This document shows, piece after piece, positions 25,119 to 37,261 of a DNA stretch of 64,000 nt. Source of the DNA: Puccinellia tenuiflora (Eukaryota > Streptophyta > Magnoliopsida > Poales > Poaceae). The stretch is from NCBI GenBank assembly GCA_012064385.1, contig QRDG01000846.1, positions 186,001 to 250,000 on the forward strand, in the 5' to 3' direction. The notes below the pieces were generated by a model. The model did no database searches. It saw only the letters and a list, made by a program, of their open reading frames with translations, and was not told the origin of the DNA. The stretch's first letter is position 1. Each line of letters starts with the position of its first letter. The translations under genes and the position numbers were made by a program.

Positions 25119-26478
25119 ATGGAGAAACTTTCTGGAATGTCTATGCCTAATGGTTATGTTAAAAATATGGAAGCCTACTTTGAATATGAATCAACCGAAG
25201 AGGGAACAAGAATGCGTAAATTGCTTGAAGCTCTTCACAAAATGGCTATTCAGTTTTGTGAATTACATGATGTAACTTGTTGCAATAGAAGAGCTGTTAA
25301 ACATTCCCACTATCAATGCAAGTATAATAGCGATCCTATAATTGCTTGTTATTGTGAAGATAAATTTTCATGCCCTGATGTAGAACAAGTTGAGAAATAT
25401 ATTGCTTATGTTGGAGCCCATGAGATAGACTCTCTTATTGATAAATTTCTTACAACTAGTCATGAAGCTTGTGTAATGAAAGTACAAATTTCTACTATTC
25501 TCCAACTTTGCAAAAAAAAAATTTAGTGACAATGTTTATGTTAAAGAAAGAATTCTTGCTTCCATGGAAAGTACTGATATTTTGCAGAAAGAGGATGATG
25601 AAAACATAAGCTTGGAAGAGGAAGAATGTGAAGAGGAGATTGAAATGGATATGTTCCAACCTAAGCTTGGGGAAGAGTTGGATCTCCCAACTTCACCATC
25701 AAAATTTGATAGTAGCACTCAAACTCAAAAATCTTTTGTTATTTATGAGAACCCATGTTATGATGAGTGTCAAACTAAAAATTCTATGGTCCTATATGAT
25801 AACCCATGCTATTATGATGAAACTAATAATGCTCCTTTACTTTATAATGATGCTACTAGTGAACTTATTGATGATAATGAGGAGTGTTGTTTAAATATGC
25901 TATATGATAATGCTTTAGATGATGGTCCTACGCTTATTGATAATCCTCAATGTTTAGAAGTTGTTACAAATTTATGTGAGGATAAAAATGATATACTTGC
26001 TGTTTGTGATGATACTCTTACTCATGAGAGTCCTACTTTATTTTTGAATTCTGCTATTCACACCATGGAGGAGAAGCTTTTATATGTTGAAAAGTACATA
26101 TGTGGGCTGAAATTATATTGCACTAATAACCATTACACCCACAACAATAATGTTTATGATGTTTCTTGCAATTATTTTGAGAGAGGAAAACATGCTAACA
26201 TCTTACATGATAGTTTTAATAATCCTTTATATGTTCCTAAGTTTGCAAAGTTGCACCAATCTAATAGTTGTTTTATCAAATTTGGTTCCACTACTTGTAA
26301 CTATTATGAGAGGGGAAAACATGGTTCTAAATATTTCAATATTATTACGTTTCCTCTCTTTAAGTTCAAAGCCTTGAAATTGCTCTTGTTTTATCTTCAT
26401 ATGCTACTTTCTTTGTGTTTCAATGATTTATTTTCTTACAAGATCCCAATGCATAGGAAGTGGGTTAGACTTAAATGA
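25119..26478 (+). pseudogene. Gag-like coding region of the 7.15-kb element, in two frames
   Basis: The first frame runs from the ATG at 25119 (MEKLSGMSMPNGYVKN) to a stop at 25526. The second frame is open from about 25530 (ATG at 25564) to 26478. The switch falls at a run of ten A at 25512-25521; one base more or less there would join the frames. The protein has a Cys/His-containing N-terminal half, an acidic middle, repeated motifs of the type ENPCY/DNPCYYDE and CNYFERGKH/CNYYERGKH, and a hydrophobic C-terminus. No known domain was recognised. It could be a gag of a non-autonomous family; function unknown. Confidence 0.6.
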
Positions 26479-28919
26479 GTTTCATATTTTTCTCTTGATG
26501 CTCTCTTTTGCATTTCAATTCTTATTCCTATGTGAGCACCATTAAAACTATCATGCCTAGCTATATGGCTATAAAGAAAGCGCTTTACGGGAGGCAACCC
26601 GGTTGTTTTTATTTTTTATTTTCTTTGTGTCCTCTTGCTGTAACAAGAGATTTAGTTTTTAGTTTTGTTTCTGGAATTTTAATAAAGTGCCAAGTTTTAC
26701 CCATTTTGGATTGAAAAAGTTGCTTATTGTATTCGGAGATTTTATTTCAGCACAAATCTGTGCACGGTATGATTTTTCATTCCTATTATGTAACTCCGAA
26801 TGAGTTGATATTTTAACTGTAACTGCCACTTTTCATCCTCTGTAAGCATGAACTTTCGCAGAATTTTTCTACATATTTAAGTAGGGTAGAAAAATGCGTT
26901 TTGCTGCTGCTGTTTTTCTAGACAGATTCTGTCCTATTTTGTTTGATGCATTCTTTGAACTTTTAAGTTTAATCTTCTTGATTAACTTGAGTTTATGAGG
27001 AAGCATACAACATTATACACTTGCTGGACACTTAATATGAATTTATGTTCATGAATTTCTTTCAGCAAGCATTCTATCTTTTGTACCTACTAATGTCACC
27101 CCACAGAAAAGAAATGGGAGAAACAGTGTTTTGAAGTTTTTTCACAGGGATTAGAGGAGATGCACCAAGAGCTATCCAAGGATGGTGAAGACCATAAGCT
27201 TGGGGATGTGAAGACAACCCACTGGATCAACACACTCTCGGTTTGCACACGTCTAACTTCTGTTTTTTGATCAATGCACTTTATCGCATAAACTTGGAGC
27301 GTCTTTTATTTGCTTTTTATTTTGGTTTGATTTTTGTTTTGAGACCACCACTATCATTTTTTATGGGAGAGCTACTGGAAATTTGGGTTGAATTAAGTTG
27401 GATGCTATTAAAAAGATTGGGAAAGGGATGTTTGAGCTGATTAAAAAAGATACATATAGTTGTATGATTCATGTGCTTTTAATGAGTGTTAATTTGCAAG
27501 TGTTTTATCAAGAGCTATCTCTTATTCATGTTTTGATGTTGAATGTTACTTTACTTTGTTTAACATGGATTGGTTAGTTCTATGGACACTTGTGCATGCA
27601 TTTAGACGGTCAACTTTCTCCCTCTTGCTAACCCAAAATTCCAACAAGTAAAAACTTGTTTTCCAACACCTTCAACCAAAGTTTTTCCAGTGAGTCCACC
27701 ATATCTACCTATTTGCTTTATGCTATTCCGAGTATGTTTATCATGCTATTTTGTATTATCTATACTTCTGAATTAAAATGCTTATGTTATTGATTGTTGT
27801 GGGAAAAGTTGGTTAAAGAGCTCTCACGAACTTGATGCACACCTTACTTTTATTGCACTTAATAAACATGAACCATTGTGATTAAAATTATGAAGCTGTG
27901 AGCTTGACAAGAGTCTTGGTTGGGGGTTAGCCCATATGTGCTATCACATGGCAAGCTTTCAACATGTTCTTAATTATATTTAGTTGATATCATGTACTTT
28001 TGTTTATGGATGCCTATCATAGTGCCAAATAAATGTGGAAACTAAGTAATTTTAAGTAGTTTTTACAAATGGCTAGAGAGACACCTGAGCCGCTAATCTA
28101 AGCCATGCATCATTCATGGTGGAAATTTACTTACATGCTATTGTGAACCTTCAGTGATGCACCTCATAATAAAAAGCTATATCAATAGTAAATAAAAAGG
28201 GTGTTGAGATTGTTCATTATGTTTGTTTGTCTTGTCATTTTGACATGGGCTTGTTCCATGTCCTGGGACAAGAGGTACCCCATTTGACCCTCTTGATGAC
28301 GCTATTTTTACAATGACTTTAACTTGAACTTGCTTGGTAGCCCAAATTGAGTAACACCATGGTGTAGGTACTCGTATTCACGGGGCATGAAGCTTTCAAC
28401 CCATACTTTGTCAAGCACACTACTCATATTTGCTTTCACTTTAAACTTTAACCATTCAAGATGTTATGATGGGGGTAATGAGAGCTTGACACCAATGAAT
28501 ACCACATTGCAAACATTAACTTAAGTAGAAGCATTTGGAAGTTAGATGAAACTTATTCATGTTTTACCTCTACTCATTTATATATCTTTCCAAAGTGTCC
28601 ACCTTTTATATTCAGATTTACAAGGTACTCTATGACCATCATAGGATGTTTTTACTCTTCATTATGCATACATTTGGTCCATAGGACTTTCTTCTATGTT
28701 GCACTTTGTGAATTATCATTGAACATCCTTACATTGAATATTTAATATCACTTCATAATCTATCTTTCATATTGCTACTCCTTTGAAGAATGAATCATTT
28801 GACTTTATGTAGCAATAGTAATCATCCTTGATATCCATTGATAGTATTAAAATGCAAAGTCCATGTTGGTTTTATCACCTTTATACTCGAGGACGGGTAT
28901 AGGTTAAGCTTGGGGATGC
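26479..28919 (+). mobile_element. Non-coding 3' part of the 7.15-kb element
   Basis: AT-rich sequence without long open frames. It ends in a polypurine tract (aagcttggggatgc, about 28906-28919) abutting the 3' LTR. The wording ctcgaggacgggtataggttaagcttgggg is of the same kind as the 3' end of elements 1 and 2, pointing to a related superfamily. Confidence 0.7.
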
Positions 28920-30477
28920 TGATGCATGTAAAATGCATACATGAACTTTGCATTATAATACTCATATTTCAATCATATTTGCATCATATAAGGGTTATAT
29001 CATTGTTTTATACGGATTTTGGGAAGATTTCACAGTTTTCCTATTTTTCTGGAATTAACCCTGCACTGGCAGAAAACCCTATTTTCTATATTTTGATGTT
29101 TCAGGGACCCAAATGACGTCCAAATGACCTAATATTTTGCGGGGATCATTTTTTGGAAGGAACGAAGCGTAGGAGCAAAGGAAGCGAACAAACGAGGACC
29201 CGGGGGCCAAAAGATGTGGGCCCATGCGGCCAGATTCCTTGGCCGCGTGGGACCCCCCATCTTGGGCCTCGTGGCTCCGATGCCGCCCATTTTCGTCTCC
29301 GTGGCTTCGTCTTGACCTAAAACGACTATAAAAATAGTCCCCCGACGGCTTTCGCGAGGAGGCGGCGGAGAAACACAAAACCAAGAAACAGGAGACAGAA
29401 GGCTACCGCCGGAGAAGACCGAAGGGGGGAAACGCCGCCGGAATCACCTCCGGAAGGCTCCTCCATCCCCCCTCCGGAGTCTCCATCAACACCACCGTCA
29501 AGACCAGCACCATCTCCATCACCATCTTCGTGATCCACTTCATCCCCCTCATAGTTTGAGATAGTTCGAACCCTAGCTATTATCTAAGTACTATTCTACA
29601 TGCTTGTGAATTGCTACATGTCATTGTTTTGTGGGGAGATTATATTTTTAGATTGGGTTGTATCACTTATACCATTGAATCATATCATGTCTTCGCGTCG
29701 TGAGTAGTTCTCTCATGTTCCTGGGGGCATAGGATGGATTGGCAATAATTTTCACTTAACTCGTGTTGAGCATTTGGTCAAGTTTTTATCTTTTATGATT
29801 GTCTTGATGTACAATGTATGAAGTGCACCATATATTGAGTAATGCATGAAGGTGCTATCACACTAGTGTGATGGAATGGGTAGGACCTCCTAGGAGGACA
29901 TGTAATCCTTGGTCTAATACATGAAGTTACATTAGGAGGGGATTTATATCGGGGACCTTAGAGTGTAATGCTATGGTGGGACTTTATGTCTTAATAATTC
30001 TTGTGCAGTCATTTACTTGGCCACATGATCCATCATAAGGGGTTTAGTTTATTTATTTAACTACACCTAATTATGGCTCCGTCCAAAGAAGATTAAAACT
30101 TGACAAAATGTTTACCTTGTTGTTATAGAAATATTTATGCCATGAAATCCAGGTAGCCCTTGGGAACGTTTTCCACCTATAAGAAACACACCACTCAAGC
30201 TTGTCCTCTTGCTGCATAGAGGATTGGGCTTTCTCTCTTTGAGTGCTTTCACTTGTCATATTTTATTTTCAGCCTTTTACTTTATTGCAAACTCTACACC
30301 AAAAACCCAAAAACACTTGTATCATTTAATCATTTTAGTTTGTCTAGTGCATAAATAATAAGAGAAGTGACACTCTTATTTGAGAGGATAAATACTTATA
30401 CCTTCTACTCCTCGTGGGATCGATACTAATACTTACACATCGAAGATTTCAACGATCCCCTATACTTGTGGGTATCA
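28920..30477 (+). repeat. 3' LTR of the 7.15-kb element
   Basis: 1,558 bases, colinear with the 5' LTR, with a TATA box at 29327-29334. A small duplication (cctcctaggagg at about 29886-29897) accounts for part of the length difference from the 5' LTR. Confidence 0.9.
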
Positions 30478-30482
30478 GTAAC

Positions 30483-31677
30483 CGACGCGGACCCCGAGAG
30501 GAGCCCCTCCCAAGAGTACCGCCGGCTCCTCCCAAGAGAGCTTACGACCTGACTGTTGAGGAAACCGCCATGGTCGTGGACGCTGACGTGAAAAGACAGC
30601 TTGCACCGAGAAAGCCAGAGCCAAAACAAAAATTTGATCCGCAAACCATAAAGTGGGCTAAGGACTTTATTGAGCATCCATCGCAATTTGAGATAAATAG
30701 GCCAGATGACTATTTACGCTATATGAGGAGAGCTAGCTCCCACACGACGAGAGGTAGTAGTGCCAGCGGGAAAAGAGACGTTGCCCAGCTCGGAGAAAAG
30801 GCAAAACAGTCAATCCCCCCGCTCAAGGTGTTACCCACTAATCAGGGCTTCGCAGCGGACATTGTTGTACCACCCAGTATGAGCTACGCGGCAGAATTTT
30901 CTGCAGAAGCTGGTATTACTCTTTCTCAACTAGAAGGCAGAGATATCCCCGAGTTGGATGCAGAATTATGGAAATGGGAATACGGAAAGTCTCTGCTGCC
31001 ACCTGATCAGATCAAGCTTCTACCAACACAAATGCGAAAACTGCATGACTGGTACTTGAAAGTCACAAAGGAAGAGCGAATAATGATCCTTGTAAAAGTT
31101 ACAGAAGAGCATTAAATAGGTGCAGACCAGGTACAAATTTATCTTAAAGAACTCTATATGTTATACAAGCTTGACGCCCTCGACTTGAGTCTCATCAGTA
31201 TCTATTGTCTATAAGTGATTCAATTCAATTATTTTTATAATAAAGTCTCTAGCTCAGCTCGTTCATTGCCTGTAATTTATGCTCACTACGCTATTATGCA
31301 GAATGAAGAGTGATGAATGTGACCGAAAAAGAATCTTTGACATTGGGTTCGTTGACCCAAAACAAATTAATGAAAAATCGCTACGGGACTTCGCCAAGGA
31401 AATGGAGGACAAATTGCTAAGGTTCATACATAGGCAACATTACAAAAAGAAGATACTGTTTCCTTACAACTTCGAGTAAGAGTGTTACTGTCTGGTACAC
31501 ATTAATTTTTGCTTACTCGATGTTATGTGTAACTGATGAGTTACTGACGTATATAAACGTGCGCAGCTTCCATTACATTCTGCTAATCATTGAAGTTGAC
31601 TCTGAAAGAGTTGAAATCTACGACTCATTGGCGAAACCCGAAGAGAAGTACAAAAGCATTATAGATGCGCTCCAAAG
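30483..31677 (+). pseudogene. CACTA TnpA-like gene, second half, with Ulp1-type protease segment
   Basis: The frame from 30483 continues the linker interrupted at 23322: removing the LTR element and one copy of gtaac keeps phase. The segment to 31112 includes FDPQTIKWAKDFIEHPSQFE. It is followed by an in-frame TAA at 31113-31115, and the same frame continues to about 31210. After an intron, the exon at 31302-31476 contains KRIFDIGFVDPKQINEK. A further exon at 31567-31677, behind acceptor gtgcgcag, contains FHYILLIIEVDSERVEIYDS. This matches the His and Asp regions of Ulp1 (C48) cysteine proteases; the catalytic Cys segment is not visible. C48-like tails are common in plant CACTA proteins. Confidence 0.65.
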
Positions 31678-32403
31678 GTAATTTCAATCATTATCGCACT
31701 ATATCGGTCTCTTTTGTTCATTTCGATAAACATGAGTAAGAGCCAGAGGCTGCCACGTGAGAACTTCTCTAGTCTCAGGTCGGATTAGGAACCGGCTCTA
31801 AGTGAGATCGAAGTTCAGAGCGAACAAGTAGCCACTTACTAAGGGTAGTGAATGAATTAATGCAGTCAGAGAGGATAACACAACATCATTTCAGGTAATA
31901 ATACATATCCATCTCGTTCTGACATTCTCATCTCGTCTTATCAGCTCCCACCGGCACAGCTGAGAGAAGGCTGGTACTACCCGACTCGATCGTCAGCACT
32001 TCAGCTCACGTGAAAAATGTTGGGTTCAATTTTGACATCAAGTCTGCATCCTGACAGCGAAAACTACTCAAGTTGTGATGCTCAGACGTAAGATGGAGGT
32101 GCTGCCACCCGAGATGAACGGATCGATCGATGACCAGGATGCCTGTCTAGCCTGCAAATCCAGGAGTACACGCCAGCCAGATCGTCGTCGATGGCTCGTC
32201 CTGCATGCACTCCGATCGATCATAATATGACGCGGACCTGATAGAACTAAATTCCTTTGGAACTATGCACGCAGCTCAGTGGCGCGCTGTGATCCACGTC
32301 CAGTCGGCCGCATCTAGCCAACGAGGTGCTGTCCACGATCGAGCTAATGAAGAATAGCCTAGCTTGATTTGTACGTGGTCTGGTTTGGCCATTGGTTGAT
32401 ATA
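31678..32403. other. No gene recognised; probable CACTA 3' remnant and flank
   Basis: After the donor at 31678 I see no further protease exon with a Cys box and no CACTA terminal repeat. The sequence loses recognisable coding character by about 31900. GATC-rich unique-looking sequence follows up to the Stowaway element. Confidence 0.4.
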
Positions 32404-32405
32404 TA

Positions 32406-32528
32406 CTCCCTCTGTCCAAAAATAAGTGTCTCAAGTTTGCTAAAAAGTAGATGTATCTAGACATGTTTTATGTATAGATACATCCACTTTTGAGCAAACT
32501 TGAGACACTCATTTTTGGATGGAGGGAG
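32406..32528. mobile_element. Stowaway-type MITE
   Basis: 123 bases with terminal inverted repeats CTCCCTCTGTCCAAAAATAA and its complement, flanked by TA at 32404-32405 and 32529-32530. Nearly the whole element is palindromic. Start, end and TA target are typical of grass Stowaway (Tc1/Mariner) MITEs. Confidence 0.93.
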
Positions 32529-32530
32529 TA

Positions 32531-33812
32531 CTTGGGTATTGGAGGAGCTGGACTGAATCTCTCGTAAGGTTTTTGGCGTATAATAGCATGCTCTGGATGA
32601 CTGGGATGGGTATGCTGTACCGCATCAATAACCAAGTCGGTATTAAACAGCTGTGCACGCGCTAGCTGGTATAGGCCAGAACAGTGTCCCACGAGGCCAC
32701 GACTATATTCTTCTTGTTCGGCTATACTTTTTGGCTTCCAGATCCAGTGATCATATTATTTTTGTAAATGAGAAATAATACATAGAAGTTTTAAAAAAGT
32801 TTGATGTAGCCAATGATGTATCCTACAAACATGTAAAATCGTAACCTTAAATTATTTTAATTCTAGCCTACATAAAAATGACAAATCTTATACACATTAA
32901 TTGTTCACTAGACTTGGATACGTACTTTTTTCATTTCTGTTTAGCTTAGAATACAAAGTAATTTAAAGTGAGATTTAGAACGTCTGTTGGATACATCATT
33001 GAGTACATCTGGAAAATGTTTCCAGATTTATTTTAAAACTTGTAATTACGATTTTGAAATTTTCATTCGCTCGCTCATAGGCGGGTCATTGCAAAAGAAG
33101 GTTCCAACAAAAGAAAGTATAAATTGCAATAGGGAAGGGAAGACGGAGCATTAATTTTGACCGCCAATTATTCAGTCCTTTTGAATTGAAAGTTCATGGG
33201 CTAGGTGAAAGTAACTACTCCATGCCTCCATAGAAGTCAAAAGGTTATTAACAACCTCCATGCTGCTGGCTGCCGTGAACCACCTTGCTGTTTCCTTCAC
33301 TACCACGTCTCTTTCAATCTAAAACAAAAGGGGCCCTTATCCTTGCCACTAGCAGTATTTAAGTACCCCCGATCCCCTTCCCAACTTTTAATCTTCTCTT
33401 AACTATATTCAATCTGCTCGATCCAGCACCAAAAGGTTAGCACCCTTCATCTCCTCCTCTTTTCATCTATTTCTTCCTGAGGAGTTCTCTCCCTGGATCC
33501 TCTCCCTCCCTCCTCGCTACAATCGTGCTAAAAGAATTGATCATGTCCTTCTTCATGTGCCATGTACTACATCGATCCATGTTCTTGTACATGCATCTAA
33601 TTGCTTGTTTAATTGGTTCATGCATGTTGTGCGAGCTGTTCTATTGTACTAACTGGATTATGATCTTCTCTCAGTCTTCTCCTGGTCAGTCCTAGTTTAT
33701 GCATGCTCATTAGCTGTGTCTTTATATCTCAGGTTAGTTGCACGAAACCAAGTAAATACCAGCTACAACGTCCCTATAGCTAAGTCACCGGGGCCGGGGC
33801 AGCTAGAGATCG
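32531..33812 (+). promoter_or_regulatory. Upstream region of the NAC gene, with possible leader intron
   Basis: No protein gene is seen. A TATA-like word tatttaag at 33356-33363 is followed by pyrimidine-rich leader sequence. A possible leader intron is 33436-33732, with donor AAAAG/GTTAGC and acceptor atatctcag. This is a guess from splice words only; transcripts would be needed. The start codon of the NAC gene is at 33813. Confidence 0.35.
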
Positions 33813-35064
33813 ATGGCGCATGACGTGCAACAGCGGCAGCAAAAACAAGAGCAGTCCATGGACCTTCCGCCGGGCTTCCGGTTTCACCCGACGGACGAGG
33901 AGCTCATCACGCACTACCTCTCCCGGAAGACCGCCGACCCCGGCTTCGCCGCCCACGCCGTCGGCGAGGCCGACCTCAACAAGTGCGAACCATGGGACCT
34001 TCCATGTAAGTCTTTCGCCACGCTTGTTTGTCACGATGGATGTATATATGTTGTACTGAAGAGATGGAATTTTGTACGTGCGCTGGTGATGTTGATGCAG
34101 CGAGGGCAACGATGGGGGAGAAGGAGTGGTACTTCTTCGTGGTGAAGGACCGCAAGTACCCGACGGGGACGAGGACGAACAGGGCGACGGAGTCTGGGTA
34201 CTGGAAGGCGACGGGCAAGGACAGGGAGATCTCCAGGGGAAAGGCTCTCGTCGGCATGAAGAAGACGCTCGTCTTCTACACGGGGAGAGCCCCCAGGGGC
34301 GGCAAGACCGGCTGGGTCATGCACGAGTATCGCCTCGAGGGCAAGAACTCCGCCCCGGCACCATACAACCTCCCCAGGGTTTCCACCTCCAAGGTACGCG
34401 CGTACCTACTTCAATGATCACGATCGAATTCGAATTGGATTAGCTGAGCTCTCGATCGACCAAGAACATTTGTTGCTTCCTTGTGTTCCATGCCATGCAT
34501 ATCGGCCCGGCTGATGTCAAGTCCCTATTTCTATTTTGGCAGGACGAGTGGGTGCTGTGCCGGGTGTTCAAGAAGAGCCTCGAGCTGCCGGTTGCCGGTA
34601 ACGGCAACGGCAAGAAAGACACGTGCACCGGAATGGCAGCGGACGTCGTAGGATCCTTCATGTCCATGGCGGACGTCGGCCTCGCGCCTTGCGCCCTACC
34701 TCCGCTGATCGACGTGGCCGCCGCCAGCGGTGGCGGCACCTTCGCACCACCGCCACCGGCACACGTGGCCTGCTTCTCCAACGCGCTGGAGGGCCAGTTC
34801 CTGAACCCGCCGTTCCTGCTCCCCTCTGCTCCCGCAGATCACCTGGCGAGCATGCAGATGCAGTACGCGCAGGAAGTCGCCGCGGGCGGCATGGTGCACG
34901 AGCTCCTGCAGGACGGCGCCTGGTACTCCAATGGCGAGAGGGAGAGGCTGAGCGGCGGCGCGTCGCAGGACACCGGCCTCACCTCGGAGGTGAACGTGAA
35001 CCCCACCGAGATCTCCTCGTCGCGGCAACACATGGATCACGAGGCATCCTTTTGGAGCTATTGA
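33813..35064 (+). CDS. NAC-domain transcription factor (NAM/CUC/ORE1-like, miR164-targeted class)
   Basis: Three exons, 33813-34005, 34101-34393 and 34543-35064, with GT-AG introns of 95 and 149 bases, give 335 residues without a break. The NAC domain spans about residues 18-172: LPPGFRFHPTDEELITHYL (subdomain A), EKEWYFFVVKDRKYPTG (C), the RATESGYWKATGKDREI DNA-contact region (D), MHEYRLEG, and WVLCRVFKK (E). The domain binds DNA as a dimer in the nucleus; the less conserved Ser/Gly/Ala-rich C-terminus would activate transcription. The introns sit at the places usual for NAC genes. A miR164-like site in exon 3 (34760-34780) places it with the NAM/CUC/NAC1/ORE1 group, which acts in organ boundaries, roots and senescence. 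Which of these applies cannot be told here. It looks functional. Confidence 0.93.
34760..34780 (+). promoter_or_regulatory. Probable miR164 target site in NAC exon 3
   Basis: The 21 bases match the complement of plant miR164 at 18 positions. All 12 bases facing the miRNA 5' part match (gcctgcttctcca region), with mismatches at the first two target bases and one near the centre. The encoded residues HVACFSN correspond to the HVPCFSN motif at the same place in miR164-regulated NAC proteins. Slicing or translational repression would follow if paired. Confidence 0.82.
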
Positions 35065-37260
35065 GATCGTCATCGTTACAGTTGCATTAGTGGATAATTA
35101 ATTTGTCATTGGATTGGTGGAAATTGAAATTATATTGTATATTGGATATATTCTGGATACACCAAAGCAAACAAAAAAATTAATCTATATGAGAAAAGTT
35201 TGTGTGTTGTAGATTTAATAATCCGAGCTGTATCTTGGTAAATATATGGATGTTGTGTTGCTTGTAAGATTAATGGGATTATGTTCTCCAAATTAATATA
35301 CATGGATCCTAGCAGCGAAAATTTGGAAACAAAAACTAGAAACCGGATTTTGGCTTAGGATTAACTTGTTTCGGTCTATGATGGGGAAAAAAGAAGTGAT
35401 CGCACCACAAACCTAAAATCTTGACCTGTCGTTGTAAGAGGCTCATCTACCATTAAACCTCAGGCTTGGTTTCAATGGTGCCTGAGCTATCAATCCTGTT
35501 GGCTACCTTTTGTCCCATGACTAGCGTACGTATCTATATTTATCCATCTAGCTTAGCTAGCATATGCAGGCAGCAGGTTCAAATATGCATGTGGCTTCTC
35601 CATCGTTTGTCACATGGCCATAGGTTCTTGGTTGGAAAAGTTCCTTGTGCAGAGCTGATCCATGCGTAGCCAACACAGGAAAACAAGAATCAATCAGAAC
35701 ATGCTAAAGAAGGTTACGTGATCGATCACTGTAGCATCACAAGTTGGCATGGCGGGCGAGGGGAACATCCGTCCAACAGAGGCAGCATGTCACCACTTGG
35801 TTCCCATGCCTTGTCCCTATGTTGGGCCGTGGAGCCCACGGAGATCGCAGCCCCATGTCATCCGATTTGTCCCTGGCCACGCATCTGTGGCGTGCCATCA
35901 TGGATCCACCCAACAAAACTAGCTCATGTTGTTTTCAGTCTGGACTCTGGAGATCATGCAAACCGATCATGAGAAGCGCTCTATATTCTAACATGAAGGG
36001 CAGTTGGTTCACCTACTAAAACTGAAACCCTGCCCCCATGAGCAAATCACGCGAGGACAGGTGCCTTTGGTTCTAGATCTTCGAATATCTTACCATATCT
36101 CCTTGTTTTGTTTACTGTTGTCTCGTATCTTTGGACATCGGCATCCAAAAGTCTATTCCCACCTGTAGATGGTTGTGTGTTTTTTTTAAATTAATACTAA
36201 GTTTTTTTTGAGACAAATTAATACTAAGTGAAACAGAGATGCAGTCTTCTTTTGGCGGCTGATGCCCACGAGCTGGGCGAGGGACCCTTCCCTTGTACAG
36301 ACTGTAGTCTCGGATCAACTCCGAGGTTTGTAGGTTGCCTTTATGGTGTGGTTATTAGACTTTGGGTCGATGGTCAGTGCAATAAGAATTTTTAAAAAAT
36401 CTTAAATGGTCCATGTATGACAAGAGAAGTGTGAGTGCTAAATTTAGTCTTACATGGAAAGTTGAAGTGAAATTGCACCCAGTGGCAGATCCAACTACCT
36501 TCATACGGAGAGTGCGCTACCGTCACTAAAGTACTAAAATAGCTTGGAATGTTGGAGGAAAATTGTACCCAGTGGCGGATCCAGCCCCGAGCGACATCCC
36601 GATCCACACAGTAGCTACAATACCTTCATATGATCCAGCCCCGAGCGACGTCCCGATCCACCTTCATATGGAATTGCACCCAGTGCCTGCCTACTAGCCG
36701 TCGTCACGCCACAAGCCATTGCTCTTGTTGCCTGGGTCATGGATCCCCCCCCCCCCCATTAATTGCACCTACTTATAAGAAAGGGTGTTCCACCACTTGG
36801 TAATTGAAACGATTTTGCTTCACGTACGACGTTTTACGTACGATAACTGTCCGACGCTTCGTGGCTTCGCCAATTATTCCTCCCGCGATAAGGTCCAAGC
36901 CCAAGCCCAATACCCATAACTTGCCTCCTCCTCTTCCCTCCATAACTTTTCACGCCTCCTCCTCTTCCCTCCCAAGCATGACGGCTCATCTTCTTCATGA
37001 TCTCTTCCCCGCTCATCTGCAGATCCGTCTCATTCACACCTAATCTGGAGAGAAGCCTGATCAAGAGGGAAGAGGTGCAGGGCCGGCAAACATCACGAGG
37101 TGTGTATCTTCTGCAATGTTGGGCGCAAATCTGTTTCATATCATCTTCACAAGTTCTTCCATGTTGATTTGTGAACCCGTCTCATTCACATGTAACCTGC
37201 ACCATGGCAGAGAAATTTGATTAGAGGGGCCGAAAATCAGATTCGGAAAACAATCTAAGG
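35065..37260. other. Intergenic stretch with small repeats
   Basis: Begins with the NAC 3' untranslated region (AT-rich to about 35330). No gene is recognised beyond it. A run of 13 C lies at about 36745-36757. A segment gatccagccccgagcgac occurs twice (about 36578 and 36634). A passage at 35894-35945 (catggatccacccaac to gttttcagtctgga) recurs in altered form at about 40554-40606. Confidence 0.5.
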
Positions 37261-37261
37261 T

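Larger units (their letters stand above)
23328..30477 (+). mobile_element. Complete non-autonomous LTR retrotransposon (7,150 bp) with target duplication gtaac
   Basis: The 5' LTR is 23328-24877 and the 3' LTR 28920-30477. Both start TGATGCATGTAAAATGC and end GTGGGTATCA. The five-base duplication gtaac lies at 23323-23327 and 30478-30482. A tRNA-Asp primer binding site follows the 5' LTR and a polypurine tract precedes the 3' LTR. The inside holds one gag-like coding region (25119-26478) and then 2.4 kb without long frames. No polymerase or integrase is seen, so it must be mobilised by another element. The two LTRs differ by scattered substitutions and small indels. Confidence 0.93.
20471..31900 (+). 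mobile_element. CACTA (En/Spm) transposon remnant, 5' end missing, interrupted by an LTR element
   Basis: It holds a decayed plus-strand gene with CACTA-specific parts in order: a plant transposase (Ptta/En/Spm) segment at 21700-22560, a DUF8039-like segment at 22794-23110, a proline-rich linker, then after the inserted LTR element a conserved segment at 30483-31200 and a Ulp1-type protease segment at 31316-31677. The left end is cut by the LTR at 20470. No clear right CACTA terminus was found, so the right boundary is approximate. Confidence 0.7.

Noticed and set aside
31780..31860. Right CACTA terminus at tactaagggtagtg
   Set aside because: Ends in tagtg but has no matching left end, subterminal repeats or duplication.
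33780..35073. Long frames antisense and out of frame to the NAC exons
   Set aside because: Shadows of GC-rich coding sequence; the sense frame has the full NAC domain and correct splice sites.
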